A DNA stretch of 29,766 nt from a virus. Every line of letters starts with the position of its first letter. The stretch's first letter is position 1. Positions 13,778 to 22,251 of the stretch are shown here, piece by piece. The notes under the pieces are model-generated. The model had not been told where the DNA came from, did no database searches, and saw only the letters and a program-made list of their open reading frames with translations. Location of the stretch: the IMG/VR virus record IMGVR_UViG_3300022074_000257, positions 1 to 29,766 of that record; one strand, 5' to 3'. The translations under genes were made by a program, and so were the position numbers.

Positions 13778-16755
13778 TATATTGACACTGAGTTATTTAT
13801 TATTTCTTGCTGACCTTGATTAACAAAAGTAGCAAACCCAGCCCTGTCTATAACATTTTCTATTTGAAATACATTGGTCTGATTAGAATTTTCAGCCGTA
13901 GGCATAAATGTTATTTGTTGTGTTGGAGGCGTATTTTGCGTTTCAGAATCTAAACCAGAAACAGTTCCCACAGATGATCCAGATGGTGCTGCGCTTTCAT
14001 ATTTGGTTCTAGCTATAGTCGCTATCTGAATCGCTCCTAACGCACCAATGGCAGCAGCTAAAATTGGATTTTTATCCAAATGAGCAGTAACAGCCTCTGC
14101 TGTATTTATTACTGCATTGGCAAGCATAAAAGCTTTGTTTGATCTAAACTTCTTTCTATTTAGAGCATCTATCTCTGCTGCTGAGGCCTTTCTAGCTTTG
14201 GCCGCCTTTATTTCATTGCTTATCTCTTTTTGTACAAGTGACCCTATTGCCCCAGAAGCTTGACCAGCAAAATCTAAAGCGGCTCCTATTACTTCTCGTC
14301 TCTTCTCCTCAGTATCTATAGTTTTATCTAATTTATGCTGTTCTAGTTCGGCATGCTTAGCCGCATCTATACCCCTCATCAATTCAGCGCTGTTAAATCC
14401 TTGTCTAAGGAAATCAAGCCTCATGTCCTCGAATCTTTTGGCTATTTGTAGCTTTTCTTGCTCATGATCACTAAGGCCTACTAACTCTGCGTCAAACATT
14501 AATTGCTGTATTGCAAATGCCTCTTGTAGTCCTCTTTCGTCATCTGAATCCTCTGCTGCAGGGGATGTAGCATCCGATAATATTTTTTGTCTGTTTTTAT
14601 GAAATTCTTCTTCTAAACCTAACAATTTGTCAAATTCTTCTGCAACAAATTCGTTAGTTTGCATTATTCTTGTTTTTTCAAAAAACAAAGCTTTTTTAGT
14701 TTGCTCTTCTAGATTTTTTAAAAAATCATCTCCAACAATACTACTTGCATCTTTAAAAGGAAAGAAGGTTTTTGAAAGATTTTCAGCATCCCTAAACCTT
14801 TGATCAAAACTAGCAACAAAATCTTTGGCTTCTTTTTTTAGTCTTTTTTCTTCATTTTCTGATACTTTTTCTCCAAACTCAGCAGACTGTTCATCAAAGA
14901 ATTCTTTTGCTTCTTCTTGGGCTGCCTTTGTTGCGTCAATAGTCTTATCTCTTAATTCTATTTGTTTTTGAAGCTCTTCATCTAATTTTCTTGCTTGTGC
15001 TAGGAATAAGGCCTGCTCATCAGAGCCATTTTTTGCTGCTTTTGCTAATCTAAAAAAATGAGCAGCCCCCTCCTCTAGTACCTGAAACTCTCCTTTAAAT
15101 CTGCCAAGAAAACCTAGTTCAAATGTATTCTGAAATGCCAAGGCTGTTTTTGATATAGTTTCCTGCAATAAAGCTAGTTCTGTTCTTCCTTTTATTGTTT
15201 CTATTTTATCTAAACGTTCTTGAAAGAATTGTAACTCTCTTTTTGCGTCCTTAGCTTCCTTTGCGCTAAAACCAAACTCATCGGTAATGCCCTTTAGCGA
15301 CTTTCTAAATTTGAAGAATGGCTCAGCAAGAAAGAAATCTTTTTGAGCGTCCTTTATTTCTTTTTCTTTTTGAATAATTTCATCGAATAAAGGCTCAAAA
15401 GTTTTTAGTACTTCTATATTGGATTTAAGTGCATTTTCATCTAAAAACGAAAAGCCCTTAGACTCTTGCTTCAGCTTTTTCACGGCCGTTAAAAACTCTT
15501 CAAGTCCTATTGATGTTTTCTTAGCAGAAGCTTCTAATCTTTGAGAGACAACAGTAACTAAACTTACTGCAGTATTTAAAGCAAGCAAACCAATTGTCAA
15601 CGGTGTTAGCGATGATTTTACAAGCGCCCCTAAAGTTGTACCATTCATCTTAGCTTGCATATTGAGCAACATGAACATTTCAGCAGTAAAACCAATATTG
15701 TTTCCTACGGCCCTCATACCAGTAGCAAAACCAAAATTAAATTGAGAAGCATCATTTATAAGGTCACCAAAAGAAAACGCTAATTGATTCCCAATAGACA
15801 TGGCCTTGTTTGTTCTGCCCATGGTAGACGCCCTTCTTTGATCGGCCATGGTGGCCGTTGCCGTTGCTGAGGCACTAGTTTTTAGGGCTAGTCTATATCT
15901 CCTTACATTATCTATAGCCCTCTCTCTTGTGGCAGTAAGTCTATTAAGGGTAATCTGAGACTTTTCTTTTTGAGAATCATTTATATTGCCAGCATTTATT
16001 AACTGTTTAATAGAGTTGATCTCTTGATCTATAGTTGATATACTCTTTTTGGACTCAATATTTTTTTGTGCAGTAACCCTGCTATTAGCACCCAGATTGT
16101 TTATGCTCTCTTTAAACTCTCTGTTTAATCTATCTTGTGATTCAGCAAATTTATTTGCAGATCTTACAGCTTGATTTACAGCCTGAGATTGTTCAAGGGT
16201 TTCTCTATTTTGTCTATCTAATAAAGCGGCTGCTTCTTTTCTTGCTTGATTTAATTGTTTAAGCTTTTGTTTTTCTAGATCTAAAGCCTTAGCATTTTTC
16301 GTTATTGCTGTTCGTTGTCTTTCAGATAATTTAGAGTTAGTTTCTTGTCTTTTGTTTAAATGAATTAACTCATCAGACGTTAATTTATATCTGCTTATTT
16401 GATGAGTAAATGTATTATTAACTTGCTGTGTCTGATCAGCTAAAGATCGTAACTCCCTTCTCTGTTTAGATGCCTGTCTACTAGCTAGGCCAAATTGGTT
16501 AGATGCCTCATTCAGTTTCTGTATTGTATTGCCAGTTTTTGCAATAAGTTCATCTTGCGTTCTAGTAACATCCTGCACTTCTTTTCTGAATTTTTTAGAA
16601 GTGGATGAGGTCCTAGTAGTTGCATCACCTAATTTTTTAACCTGAGATGTGCTTTGCTTGAGATTTGCCGCTAAATCTTTAGATACTATTTTATCTAAAC
16701 CCTTTATACTGGATTTGTCTATCTCAAATTTTAGTTTGTATACTAAAGTAGGCAT
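13777..16755 (-). CDS. tail tape measure protein
   Basis: At 992 residues this is the longest protein in the window. The N-terminal 300 residues and several later parts (about 470-830) are dense in Lys, Glu and Gln heptads, so extended coiled coil. Two hydrophobic stretches are visible: 'SSLTPLTIGLLALNTAVSLV' in the middle and 'PILAAAIGALGAIQIATIA' near the C-terminus. That layout, and the place directly after a frameshifting tail chaperone gene, are diagnostic of a siphovirus tape measure. It sets tail length (roughly 1.5 angstrom per residue, so about 150 nm, a family rule of thumb) and passes into the host envelope on DNA entry. Confidence 0.9.
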   Translation of the reverse strand: MPTLVYKLKFEIDKSSIKGLDKIVSKDLAANLKQSTSQVKKLGDATTRTSSTSKKFRKEVQDVTRTQDELIAKTGNTIQKLNEASNQFGLASRQASKQRRELRSLADQTQQVNNTFTHQISRYKLTSDELIHLNKRQETNSKLSERQRTAITKNAKALDLEKQKLKQLNQARKEAAALLDRQNRETLEQSQAVNQAVRSANKFAESQDRLNREFKESINNLGANSRVTAQKNIESKKSISTIDQEINSIKQLINAGNINDSQKEKSQITLNRLTATRERAIDNVRRYRLALKTSASATATATMADQRRASTMGRTNKAMSIGNQLAFSFGDLINDASQFNFGFATGMRAVGNNIGFTAEMFMLLNMQAKMNGTTLGALVKSSLTPLTIGLLALNTAVSLVTVVSQRLEASAKKTSIGLEEFLTAVKKLKQESKGFSFLDENALKSNIEVLKTFEPLFDEIIQKEKEIKDAQKDFFLAEPFFKFRKSLKGITDEFGFSAKEAKDAKRELQFFQERLDKIETIKGRTELALLQETISKTALAFQNTFELGFLGRFKGEFQVLEEGAAHFFRLAKAAKNGSDEQALFLAQARKLDEELQKQIELRDKTIDATKAAQEEAKEFFDEQSAEFGEKVSENEEKRLKKEAKDFVASFDQRFRDAENLSKTFFPFKDASSIVGDDFLKNLEEQTKKALFFEKTRIMQTNEFVAEEFDKLLGLEEEFHKNRQKILSDATSPAAEDSDDERGLQEAFAIQQLMFDAELVGLSDHEQEKLQIAKRFEDMRLDFLRQGFNSAELMRGIDAAKHAELEQHKLDKTIDTEEKRREVIGAALDFAGQASGAIGSLVQKEISNEIKAAKARKASAAEIDALNRKKFRSNKAFMLANAVINTAEAVTAHLDKNPILAAAIGALGAIQIATIARTKYESAAPSGSSVGTVSGLDSETQNTPPTQQITFMPTAENSNQTNVFQIENVIDRAGFATFVNQGQQEIINNSVSI

Positions 16756-16760
16756 TGTTA

Positions 16761-17353
16761 TTAATGTTTATCTTTTGGCGTATGATAGGCTGCTCTAGCC
16801 ATTATGGCTTTAGTAACCTCTTCAATCGAACATTTGGCTTCAAATTCCTTTGCTCGCAATGGATCAAAGTCAGCGAGAACGTAACAGTAGTAACTGTACG
16901 ATCCGCCAACTTCAACCACTAGGTCATTAGCTGCGAGCAAGTCTAATGACTCTAAAGTAGACCGACTCCACTGGAGGGTACTTGACGCCTGTTCGTAAAA
17001 AAATCCCACGCTTCCTCAAGCGTGCCTAATTCTAAATCATCAGATTCCCAAGTGCTGTCCTCCAAATCTTTGTCTAGTTTGATGCATTTTTCTGCAGTAT
17101 ATTTACAGTATTTTGCACGAAACTTCTTGTCTAATCTCCATGCGTTTATAGCATTCAATTCTTCTAAGGTATAATCTTCTACATCATAGTCATCAGACTC
17201 TATTTTTTCGTGTAGAGTAGGATGATTCTTTTTATACCATCCAAGTAATAGATTTCTTCTTTCATCCATTACCTTATCAAAACGAATAGGGGTTGGCTTG
17301 ACCTCAAACCGAACCCCCATGAATTCTCCAGTTACTTTTGTTATACGTCCCAT
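16761..17353 (-). CDS. tail assembly chaperone, long form by -1 frameshift (gpGT-like)
   Basis: The second frame (16761-16997) has no convincing independent start and overlaps the end of the short form. At 16997-17003 the zero-frame codons GAT TTT TTT contain the heptamer T TTT TTT. A -1 slip there joins residue 119 of the short form to TAC GAA CAG in the second frame and gives about 197 residues. This reproduces the lambda G/GT arrangement, in which the minor fusion binds the tape measure while the tail tube assembles. Gene order (tail protein, this gene, tape measure) is the canonical one. The fused part begins 'YEQASSTLQW'. Confidence 0.8.
16952..17353 (-). CDS. tail assembly chaperone, short form (gpG-like)
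   Basis: The zero-frame product is 133 residues, beginning MGRITKVTGEFMGVRFEVKP and highly charged, with a long helical middle ('YTLEELNAINAWRLDKKF'). It ends 16 codons past the slippery site in 'SSGVGLL'. By analogy with gpG of siphoviruses it would coat the tape measure and be absent from mature virions. Function is inferred from position and the frameshift. It follows the tail protein gene after 23 bases. Confidence 0.8.
   Translation of the reverse strand: MGRITKVTGEFMGVRFEVKPTPIRFDKVMDERRNLLLGWYKKNHPTLHEKIESDDYDVEDYTLEELNAINAWRLDKKFRAKYCKYTAEKCIKLDKDLEDSTWESDDLELGTLEEAWDFFTNRRQVPSSGVGLL
16996..17003 (-). other. slippery heptamer T TTT TTT for -1 frameshifting
   Basis: Seven A on the plus strand (16997-17003) give T TTT TTT followed by A on the coding strand, in exactly the register needed for a tandem -1 slip from the 17353 frame to the 16761 frame. 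The site lies within the overlap of the two frames. Confidence 0.75.
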
Positions 17354-17376
17354 AAATTGCTCGCTTTATTTTAGGG

Positions 17377-18333
17377 TTATGTGTTGAACTCTACAAAATT
17401 GTAATCAGCAGTTGTCGCTGTTCCTTGTATTATTTGAAGAGTTGGTTGTTTTATTTTAAAATCATCTGCACCACCCACAGTATAAACTATTTCTATGTAT
17501 TCAGTAGTTGCTGGTAGTACTCTTGAGTAAAGCTTGATTCCAGTTGAATCTAGCACTGTTGCAGTTCCGACTTGGGTATTAAAACCTGAGTCATCGGCTG
17601 AACCAGCTAACTCGGCATTACTACTATTATATGCTTTTATACTAAGATTTGTATTTGATGCTGAAGCATCTTCAAAAACATTAACAAAGGCAGTTAGCTT
17701 TGTAAGTGGAAAAGGAAAATGAATCAATCTCTCGAATGTTATGGCTCCACTAGTGTGTATTCTTTGAGAATCATTACTAGTATCAAATAAAGTTGTAGCA
17801 TTTATATTACTTGATGATCCTCCAAATTCATACCCAGCAGCGTCATCAGTGTTGCCTCTACCCCATTTGAATAGACATAATCCATTTTGGGAATATGACA
17901 TATCTGAAGTGTGCTTGCCTGTAGTAGAACTGTATCCACCTACAGCCTCTCTAGGGCTAGTAAATCTAAATGAAGCATTATCCTCGAATTGACTAACAAT
18001 CTGTAAGGATCCTTCTGCTTGAAGTATGCTACCATCTAGACCCATACCAGAAAAAATAAGACTAGTCTGATTTGTAGCCCAAGTATTCAATTGACTTCTG
18101 GCTGCTGTGCTGTATAATCCTGTAGCTGTAATGTTGTAAACTTTGCTTGTGATTATCTCTCTCTCATTTTCTATTACTTGAGTATTTGGCTCTAAGCTTA
18201 AAACCTGCCTTGAAGCCTCAGCCGCACCCTCTTGCACAACAGAAAATGTTTTTGTCTCGCTTAAAGCATCAAAGGCTCCTCCGCCATCAACAGAGTTGTT
18301 TATTAAGGCTAACTTAGTTAGTTGTGTGGACAT
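17377..18333 (-). CDS. tail protein, possibly tail tube or decoration
   Basis: This 318-residue, Ser/Thr/Asn-rich, beta-type protein begins MSTQLTKLALINNSVDGGGA. It contains 'EIITSKVYNITATGLYS' near residue 60, which resembles tail tube folds. The second half reads like a carbohydrate-binding or beta-sandwich module ('FVNVFEDASASNTNLSIKAY'). AGGGGT about eight bases before the ATG is a good ribosome site. It follows two paralogous tube-like genes and precedes the chaperone, so it may be the main tube protein or a third tail-shaft component. Confidence 0.6.
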   Translation of the reverse strand: MSTQLTKLALINNSVDGGGAFDALSETKTFSVVQEGAAEASRQVLSLEPNTQVIENEREIITSKVYNITATGLYSTAARSQLNTWATNQTSLIFSGMGLDGSILQAEGSLQIVSQFEDNASFRFTSPREAVGGYSSTTGKHTSDMSYSQNGLCLFKWGRGNTDDAAGYEFGGSSSNINATTLFDTSNDSQRIHTSGAITFERLIHFPFPLTKLTAFVNVFEDASASNTNLSIKAYNSSNAELAGSADDSGFNTQVGTATVLDSTGIKLYSRVLPATTEYIEIVYTVGGADDFKIKQPTLQIIQGTATTADYNFVEFNT

Positions 18334-18352
18334 TGTTGTTTACCCCTATTTA

Positions 18353-18838
18353 TTAAGCAGTTCCAGCTTCAGAGAACAATACCTTTCTACTGTCTACATC
18401 TTGAAGTTGTGCTACTATTACAGTTTCAAGTCTTCCATTTTCAAATGATCTAAAGCCTTGTATAAATGTCAAAAGAGGTAATCCAGATGTTGCATCATTG
18501 CCACCTAATGTAACGTCTATACCTTTTCCTAAAAGTTTAATAAACCCTTCTTTTGGCTGTTCTCCACCTACACCAATATAGTCAGCGCCAGTATTATTGG
18601 CAATTCCTGCAGCCAATATTGGATCGGTTGTTCCATCAAAATTGGTTTCAAGAGTTCTAATAACTACTCGACCAGTAAAAGACTCAAACAATTCACGATC
18701 ATTCTCAGTCATGACTGTATCTGGAGTCATTCCTACCTCTATGCCTTCTACAGTTATATTGTCAATTGTTCCCTTAACAGTTTCTGTATTCCCTGTTCTA
18801 TCAGTTATTTGGGCTTTTTTAAATAGTAATCTAGACAT
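18353..18838 (-). CDS. tail tube-like protein B
   Basis: This 161-residue protein is a paralogue of the next gene upstream. Both contain 'ITVEG(I/V)E(V/I)', then 'TP-x-TV', 'EN-x-RE-x-x-ESFTGR' and '(F)-x-NGR-x-ETV'. The small size, beta-strand pattern and place between head completion genes and the tail chaperone fit a tail tube protein. AAGGAG eight bases before the ATG is one of the best ribosome sites in the late block, suggesting high expression. Which of the two paralogues is the main tube subunit is not clear. Confidence 0.65.
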   Translation of the reverse strand: MSRLLFKKAQITDRTGNTETVKGTIDNITVEGIEVGMTPDTVMTENDRELFESFTGRVVIRTLETNFDGTTDPILAAGIANNTGADYIGVGGEQPKEGFIKLLGKGIDVTLGGNDATSGLPLLTFIQGFRSFENGRLETVIVAQLQDVDSRKVLFSEAGTA

Positions 18839-18857
18839 AATGTATACTCCTTATATA

Positions 18858-19301
18858 TTAAGATACAACCAAAGAATTCAAGTTAGAAATTTCTGCAGCT
18901 TGAGCATATAATACAGTTTCTCTTCTGCCATTGGCAAAATCTTCGTGTCCCATAATATACACAACAGGTGTTGTTATGCTATGCGAACCTGTCGCTCCAT
19001 GAAGTTTTAATTTAGCCTCTGTTGGAAGCACTCCATCTGGAGACACATAATCGCTACCAAGGATTGTCCCAGTTTGACCTGCTCCACTTACTTGTTTAAA
19101 AGCTGTATCGGTAGTCCTAATAACGATACGACCTGTAAAAGATTCGTTTATTTCTCTGTTATTTTCTACTGCTACCGTAGCTGGAGTATGAGTTATCTCA
19201 ACACCCTCTACTGTTATGTTTCTAATGTTAGTGCCTCCAGTACCAATAGCGCTGCCGCTACTATCGAGAATTTCAGCATGGGTAAATATTAGTTTTGCCA
19301 T
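18858..19301 (-). CDS. tail tube-like protein A
   Basis: This 147-residue protein has 'RNITVEGVEITHTPATV' (about residues 27-43), 'ENNREINESFTGRIVIRT' (46-63) and 'FANGRRETVLYAQ' near its end, each matched in the paralogue at 18353. It is probably a tube component or a neck ring between the tail terminator and the tube. The start is separated by four bases from the stop of the upstream gene; the ribosome site is weak. Confidence 0.65.
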   Translation of the reverse strand: MAKLIFTHAEILDSSGSAIGTGGTNIRNITVEGVEITHTPATVAVENNREINESFTGRIVIRTTDTAFKQVSGAGQTGTILGSDYVSPDGVLPTEAKLKLHGATGSHSITTPVVYIMGHEDFANGRRETVLYAQAAEISNLNSLVVS

Positions 19302-19305
19302 TATT

Positions 19306-19764
19306 TTATTGTCTTATTTTAATTATACATTCAAAGTTTACATTCGTTGACAGATACCCATCTTCCTCATCTATGGTATCTACGCCAGTTGTTGATAGGG
19401 TTTCTACATCTGAATTTATTGAGTTTCCTGACGTAGCATTAGCCCAGTCAATTAATTGATCTGTAAGTTCAAGCATTCTATCATAGGCTACCTCACTTCC
19501 ACTGTGAGTATCAGCCTGCTCAACATACACATTAGTTTCAAAGAGCTGCACTAAATCTAAAGGCTTTTCATCCTCTACTCTATCAACAGCCGAACCACTA
19601 AGAAGTCTAAATATGACAACTTCCCTTTTAATATCGGCTCTTTTTCTAATATCTATATTTCCACCACTAAATTTCAATACCTTTTCTACAGTCGATCTAG
19701 AATCAGAACTAGAATAGCTAGAATATGAAGTGGTCAATGAAGTAAGTATAGCATTTCTATCCAT
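19306..19764 (-). CDS. tail terminator/completion protein
   Basis: This 152-residue protein begins MDRNAILTSLTTSYSSYSSS. It contains 'VYVEQADTHSGSEVAYDRML' (about 79-98) followed by the helix 'ELTDQLIDWANATSG', and ends with a beta strand 'STNVNFECIIKIRQ'. This order is common in tail terminators (lambda gpU/SPP1 gp17 type), which cap the tube before head joining. The assignment rests on position between a gpG-type head completion gene and the tail tube-like genes, and on size. It overlaps the upstream gene by eight bases. Confidence 0.6.
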   Translation of the reverse strand: MDRNAILTSLTTSYSSYSSSDSRSTVEKVLKFSGGNIDIRKRADIKREVVIFRLLSGSAVDRVEDEKPLDLVQLFETNVYVEQADTHSGSEVAYDRMLELTDQLIDWANATSGNSINSDVETLSTTGVDTIDEEDGYLSTNVNFECIIKIRQ

Positions 19765-20284
19765 TTACTACAATTAATCTATCGCTGTTTAATACTCTTG
19801 TTAATCTGCTTTGAACTTCTCGTTTTATTTTTTTAGCAGTGGTTCCGCCATCCTCTTGTATTTTGCTGTCTGGAAACCATTCTCTGACAGGCATTTTTCT
19901 ACCGTTTATGGCACGACCCTTTTGGTGAGCATCCATGTATCTTTTCATATGAGTTTGACCAGAAAAATTAAAATGGGCCTCGTTACCAAACACATCATAA
20001 TCAAAAACACCTTCACTGAAAGCGCCCTTGCTTTCACCTCCGCCACCTCTACTTTTGTAATGAAGATCTGATTTTACAGGAAGGCTATATCTTCTTCTAG
20101 ACCTCTTATAATCATCGCTTTGTAGCCTCTGAAACCTATCCCCAAACGCATCATAGCCTTTCAAAGATTGACTTTTTATCTTCTTCTTTAACTCATCAGC
20201 AGATGGATCTGTCACCTCTTGTTCAAATTTTTGAGATTTAAGAAGTGTTTCTAAATCCTTTTTTATGGCTTCTGTAATTTTCAT
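19757..20284 (-). CDS. head-tail joining protein (Mu gpG/HK97 gp10-like)
   Basis: This 175-residue protein is basic and resembles virion morphogenesis proteins of the Mu gpG/HK97 gp10 group. The tell-tale part is 'MKRYMDAHQKGRAINGRKMP' (about 112-131) followed by 'VREWFPDS', matching the usual 'H-Q-x-G ... R-x-M-P-x-R-x-F/W'. Proteins of this group sit at the neck or help tail completion. It shares one base with the upstream stop and overlaps the tail terminator by eight bases. Confidence 0.65.
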   Translation of the reverse strand: MKITEAIKKDLETLLKSQKFEQEVTDPSADELKKKIKSQSLKGYDAFGDRFQRLQSDDYKRSRRRYSLPVKSDLHYKSRGGGGESKGAFSEGVFDYDVFGNEAHFNFSGQTHMKRYMDAHQKGRAINGRKMPVREWFPDSKIQEDGGTTAKKIKREVQSRLTRVLNSDRLIVVNG

Positions 20285-20739
20285 TAGTATACGCTCATAA
20301 ATCTAACTCTAGGAGTTGTTTTTGGTTTTGACAGAAGGCCACTTAATCTTCTTAAATTGGCTGTTAAGTATTGATTATAAAATTGATAATACTTGCTTGC
20401 CTTGGCGAAAGAATAACTGTCTTGATGAGTTGCGTCTTGTGCAAACCATAATTCTAAAAACTTATATGATAACAGGTCAATCAACAACTCTTCTGAATCA
20501 GCGCCATGTATTGCATCTAATAAAGCTGTTTCTGTAGCGTATGTTGAGTCATTTATATATTCTCTTAAATTTTCTAAAATATCTGTTTTTAACATCTTAA
20601 TAGCTTTAGCTAATATTAAGTTGTCTTTTTCTGAAAGGTTCAACGCTGTAGTGCCAGCAGTCACGTTTATACCTTTAAACGTTAACTCTTCTAAAGCATC
20701 AATATTGTTTCTAGTAAGAGTAAGACTGCTAAACGCCAT
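20284..20739 (-). CDS. head-tail connector (adaptor) protein
   Basis: This 151-residue, almost all-helical protein ('NLILAKAIKMLKTDILENLR', 'EELLIDLLSYKFLELWFAQ') ends in an arginine-rich strand ('PRVRFMSVY'). Size, helicity and place after the capsid gene and before the neck gene match portal-adaptor proteins (SPP1 gp15/HK97 gp6 type). No sequence signature is decisive. Start and stop each share one base with neighbours. Confidence 0.55.
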   Translation of the reverse strand: MAFSSLTLTRNNIDALEELTFKGINVTAGTTALNLSEKDNLILAKAIKMLKTDILENLREYINDSTYATETALLDAIHGADSEELLIDLLSYKFLELWFAQDATHQDSYSFAKASKYYQFYNQYLTANLRRLSGLLSKPKTTPRVRFMSVY

Positions 20740-20918
20740 TATTTTTCACCTTTGATTCTTTTCCATTCATAATACCATTTCATGGTCATGTAACCAAGAG
20801 TTACTAAACCTACAAGAATAGACACTACTGTAGACACCTGTTGCAGGGTAATACTTGATAACAATCCAAGCATACCTATCATAGCTTTGTAGTCCATTAC
20901 ATTATCTAAATCTACCAT
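20739..20918 (-). CDS. 59-residue membrane protein (holin-like candidate)
   Basis: The product begins MVDLDNVMDYKAMIGMLGLL and has a hydrophobic segment 'VSTVVSILVGLVTLGYMTM' followed by a basic tail 'KWYYEWKRIKGEK'. One or two membrane passes are likely, as in small holins or other phage membrane proteins. The ORF is open upstream to a TTG at 20939, but that codon is in the loop of the terminator after the capsid gene; ATG 20918 is taken. There is no clear ribosome site, which fits low expression beyond the terminator. Confidence 0.55.
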   Translation of the reverse strand: MVDLDNVMDYKAMIGMLGLLSSITLQQVSTVVSILVGLVTLGYMTMKWYYEWKRIKGEK

Positions 20919-20921
20919 AAT

Positions 20922-20949
20922 AAAAAGAGAGCCGCACAATGCGACTCTC
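20922..20949 (-). terminator. terminator directly after the major capsid gene
   Basis: A 10-bp stem (20927-20936 with 20940-20949, one G-U pair in the RNA) closed by a 3-nt loop is followed on the minus strand by five T (20922-20926). It starts eight bases past the capsid stop and ends three bases before the next ATG. Partial termination here would make capsid mRNA more abundant than that of the tail genes. Confidence 0.8.
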
Positions 20950-20957
20950 CTTTAAAA

Positions 20958-22151
20958 TTAGGCTTTGGCTACATTACCACGAATGTATCGACCACCTAAG
21001 TCTCCTCTGAATACTTTAGTTCCGTAAAGAACTTCAATAAGTATGTCAGCACCTGACTTGGTTTCTTCGATAGTCAATGTGTAGTTCACATTGTTCATTG
21101 GCTCGAAGCCTGCTGCTCTACGAACACCTGAGCCTGAACCACTATCTACTGAAGGCATAACCGCAGTAACTAGGGCAAGGGAAGATGGGTCATAGAAGAA
21201 CTGCTCACGACCAGTATCGCCTGAAGCAATATCAACTGGGTTGATAGTAGCGTTATTAGCGAGTGCTTTTCGTAATGGCTCTTTCAAGGTAAGAACTGTT
21301 CCTGTCTGAGACTGAACTACGTAGAAGTCATCAGTTCCTTTAGCAGAACCGAAAGTAACAACGTCACCCTCAGCTAGAGATACAGTTGCTGCAGAACCGC
21401 TACCGTTATCGATAGTTAGTTCTGTTTGTCCGATAGCCTCTGTGGCTGCAAGAACAGCATCAGTTACAGTAGCTGCTGTGTGGGAGCTTCCGTTATTATC
21501 AACAGAGAAGTTGAAACCATAAGCCTGAGCCATCATACCAGATAGCTGAATCTCGTTGTTTCCACGAGTATTAGCATTTTGGAAAAGATTAAGTGTAGTC
21601 AAATCTTTCTCTACAAATGGATCAATAACCATATTCATGTTGTCAGATACAAACTTACGAGAAGCCATGATTTTTCGTGCTTCTGCAAGGTCATTTGTGT
21701 CCATAACAGTAGAATCTGTGTTGTTATCAGCGAAGGCTACTTCAAATCCTTTTCTAGCTTCAGCCTTAACGTCACTATTGATTTGGTCAATAAGTTGGTG
21801 TAGTCTTGGCACGAAGTGTTGTTGTACTAAGTCAGGAAGTGCAAACTTTTGGTCTGCTTTGTCAATACTGAAACCACTAAAGAAGTGCTTGTTAATGATT
21901 AACTGCTCTTCGCTAGCGTTAGGTGTACCTAAAGAATAGCTACCAGTATAGGCAGTAGGTGCGCCACTAGGCTTTACTGCACGAGTTATACTTACAGTCT
22001 TGTTACGTGCTGCAACTAGACCTTCGATGGATGCGCCAGCTACGTTAGTAACAGCGCTGGATACCATTGGTCGATTTGGGTATTGGTTAGCTAGTGCAAC
22101 CTCAACAAACGCCTCTGGTTCGTAAATGGAAAAATTAGTATTAATTGCCAT
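20958..22151 (-). CDS. major capsid protein (HK97 fold, P22-like type)
   Basis: This 397-residue protein begins MAINTNFSIYEPEAFVEVAL. It then has a segment rich in Ala and Val ('SAVTNVAGASIEGLVAARN'), a helix of the spine type ('LVQQHFVPRLHQLIDQINSD'), and 'IMASRKFVSDNMNMVIDPF'. A Gly/Ser-rich inserted region (about 240-300) looks like an added domain. The C-terminal 'TIEETKSGADILIEVLYGTK' and 'VFRGDLGGRYIRG' close the fold. The order portal, scaffold, capsid supports the call. The insertion and the length are compatible with P22-like coat proteins, but the subfamily is uncertain. Confidence 0.85.
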   Translation of the reverse strand: MAINTNFSIYEPEAFVEVALANQYPNRPMVSSAVTNVAGASIEGLVAARNKTVSITRAVKPSGAPTAYTGSYSLGTPNASEEQLIINKHFFSGFSIDKADQKFALPDLVQQHFVPRLHQLIDQINSDVKAEARKGFEVAFADNNTDSTVMDTNDLAEARKIMASRKFVSDNMNMVIDPFVEKDLTTLNLFQNANTRGNNEIQLSGMMAQAYGFNFSVDNNGSSHTAATVTDAVLAATEAIGQTELTIDNGSGSAATVSLAEGDVVTFGSAKGTDDFYVVQSQTGTVLTLKEPLRKALANNATINPVDIASGDTGREQFFYDPSSLALVTAVMPSVDSGSGSGVRRAAGFEPMNNVNYTLTIEETKSGADILIEVLYGTKVFRGDLGGRYIRGNVAKA

Positions 22152-22251
22152 GTCTCTATAAAAGTTAAATTAAATGTTCGATTATATTTAGCTTTTGGGT
22201 CGCTATGACCAAAACATGACAATTAAGGTTTTGTCTAACCAATAGATGGAT
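22152..22251 (-). promoter_or_regulatory. leader between scaffold and capsid genes, possible promoter
   Basis: This 100-bp gap is the largest within the head genes. On the minus strand it has a bulged hairpin TTTTGGTC-GACCCAAAA (22193-22215) and a perfect TATAAT at 22181-22186, 30 nt before the capsid ATG. No good -35 box is placed 17 bp upstream. It may hold a dedicated capsid promoter or an RNA stabiliser. Confidence 0.35.

Noticed and set aside
16761-17009. ATG at 17009 as start of an independent 82-residue gene
   Set aside because: The frame overlaps the upstream gene by 58 nt and lacks a ribosome site. The slippery heptamer sits just inside it in the right register, so a frameshift product explains it better.
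20916-20939. TTG at 20939 as start of the membrane protein
   Set aside because: The codon lies in the loop of the terminator after the capsid gene, and the first seven residues would be encoded by the stem and T-run.
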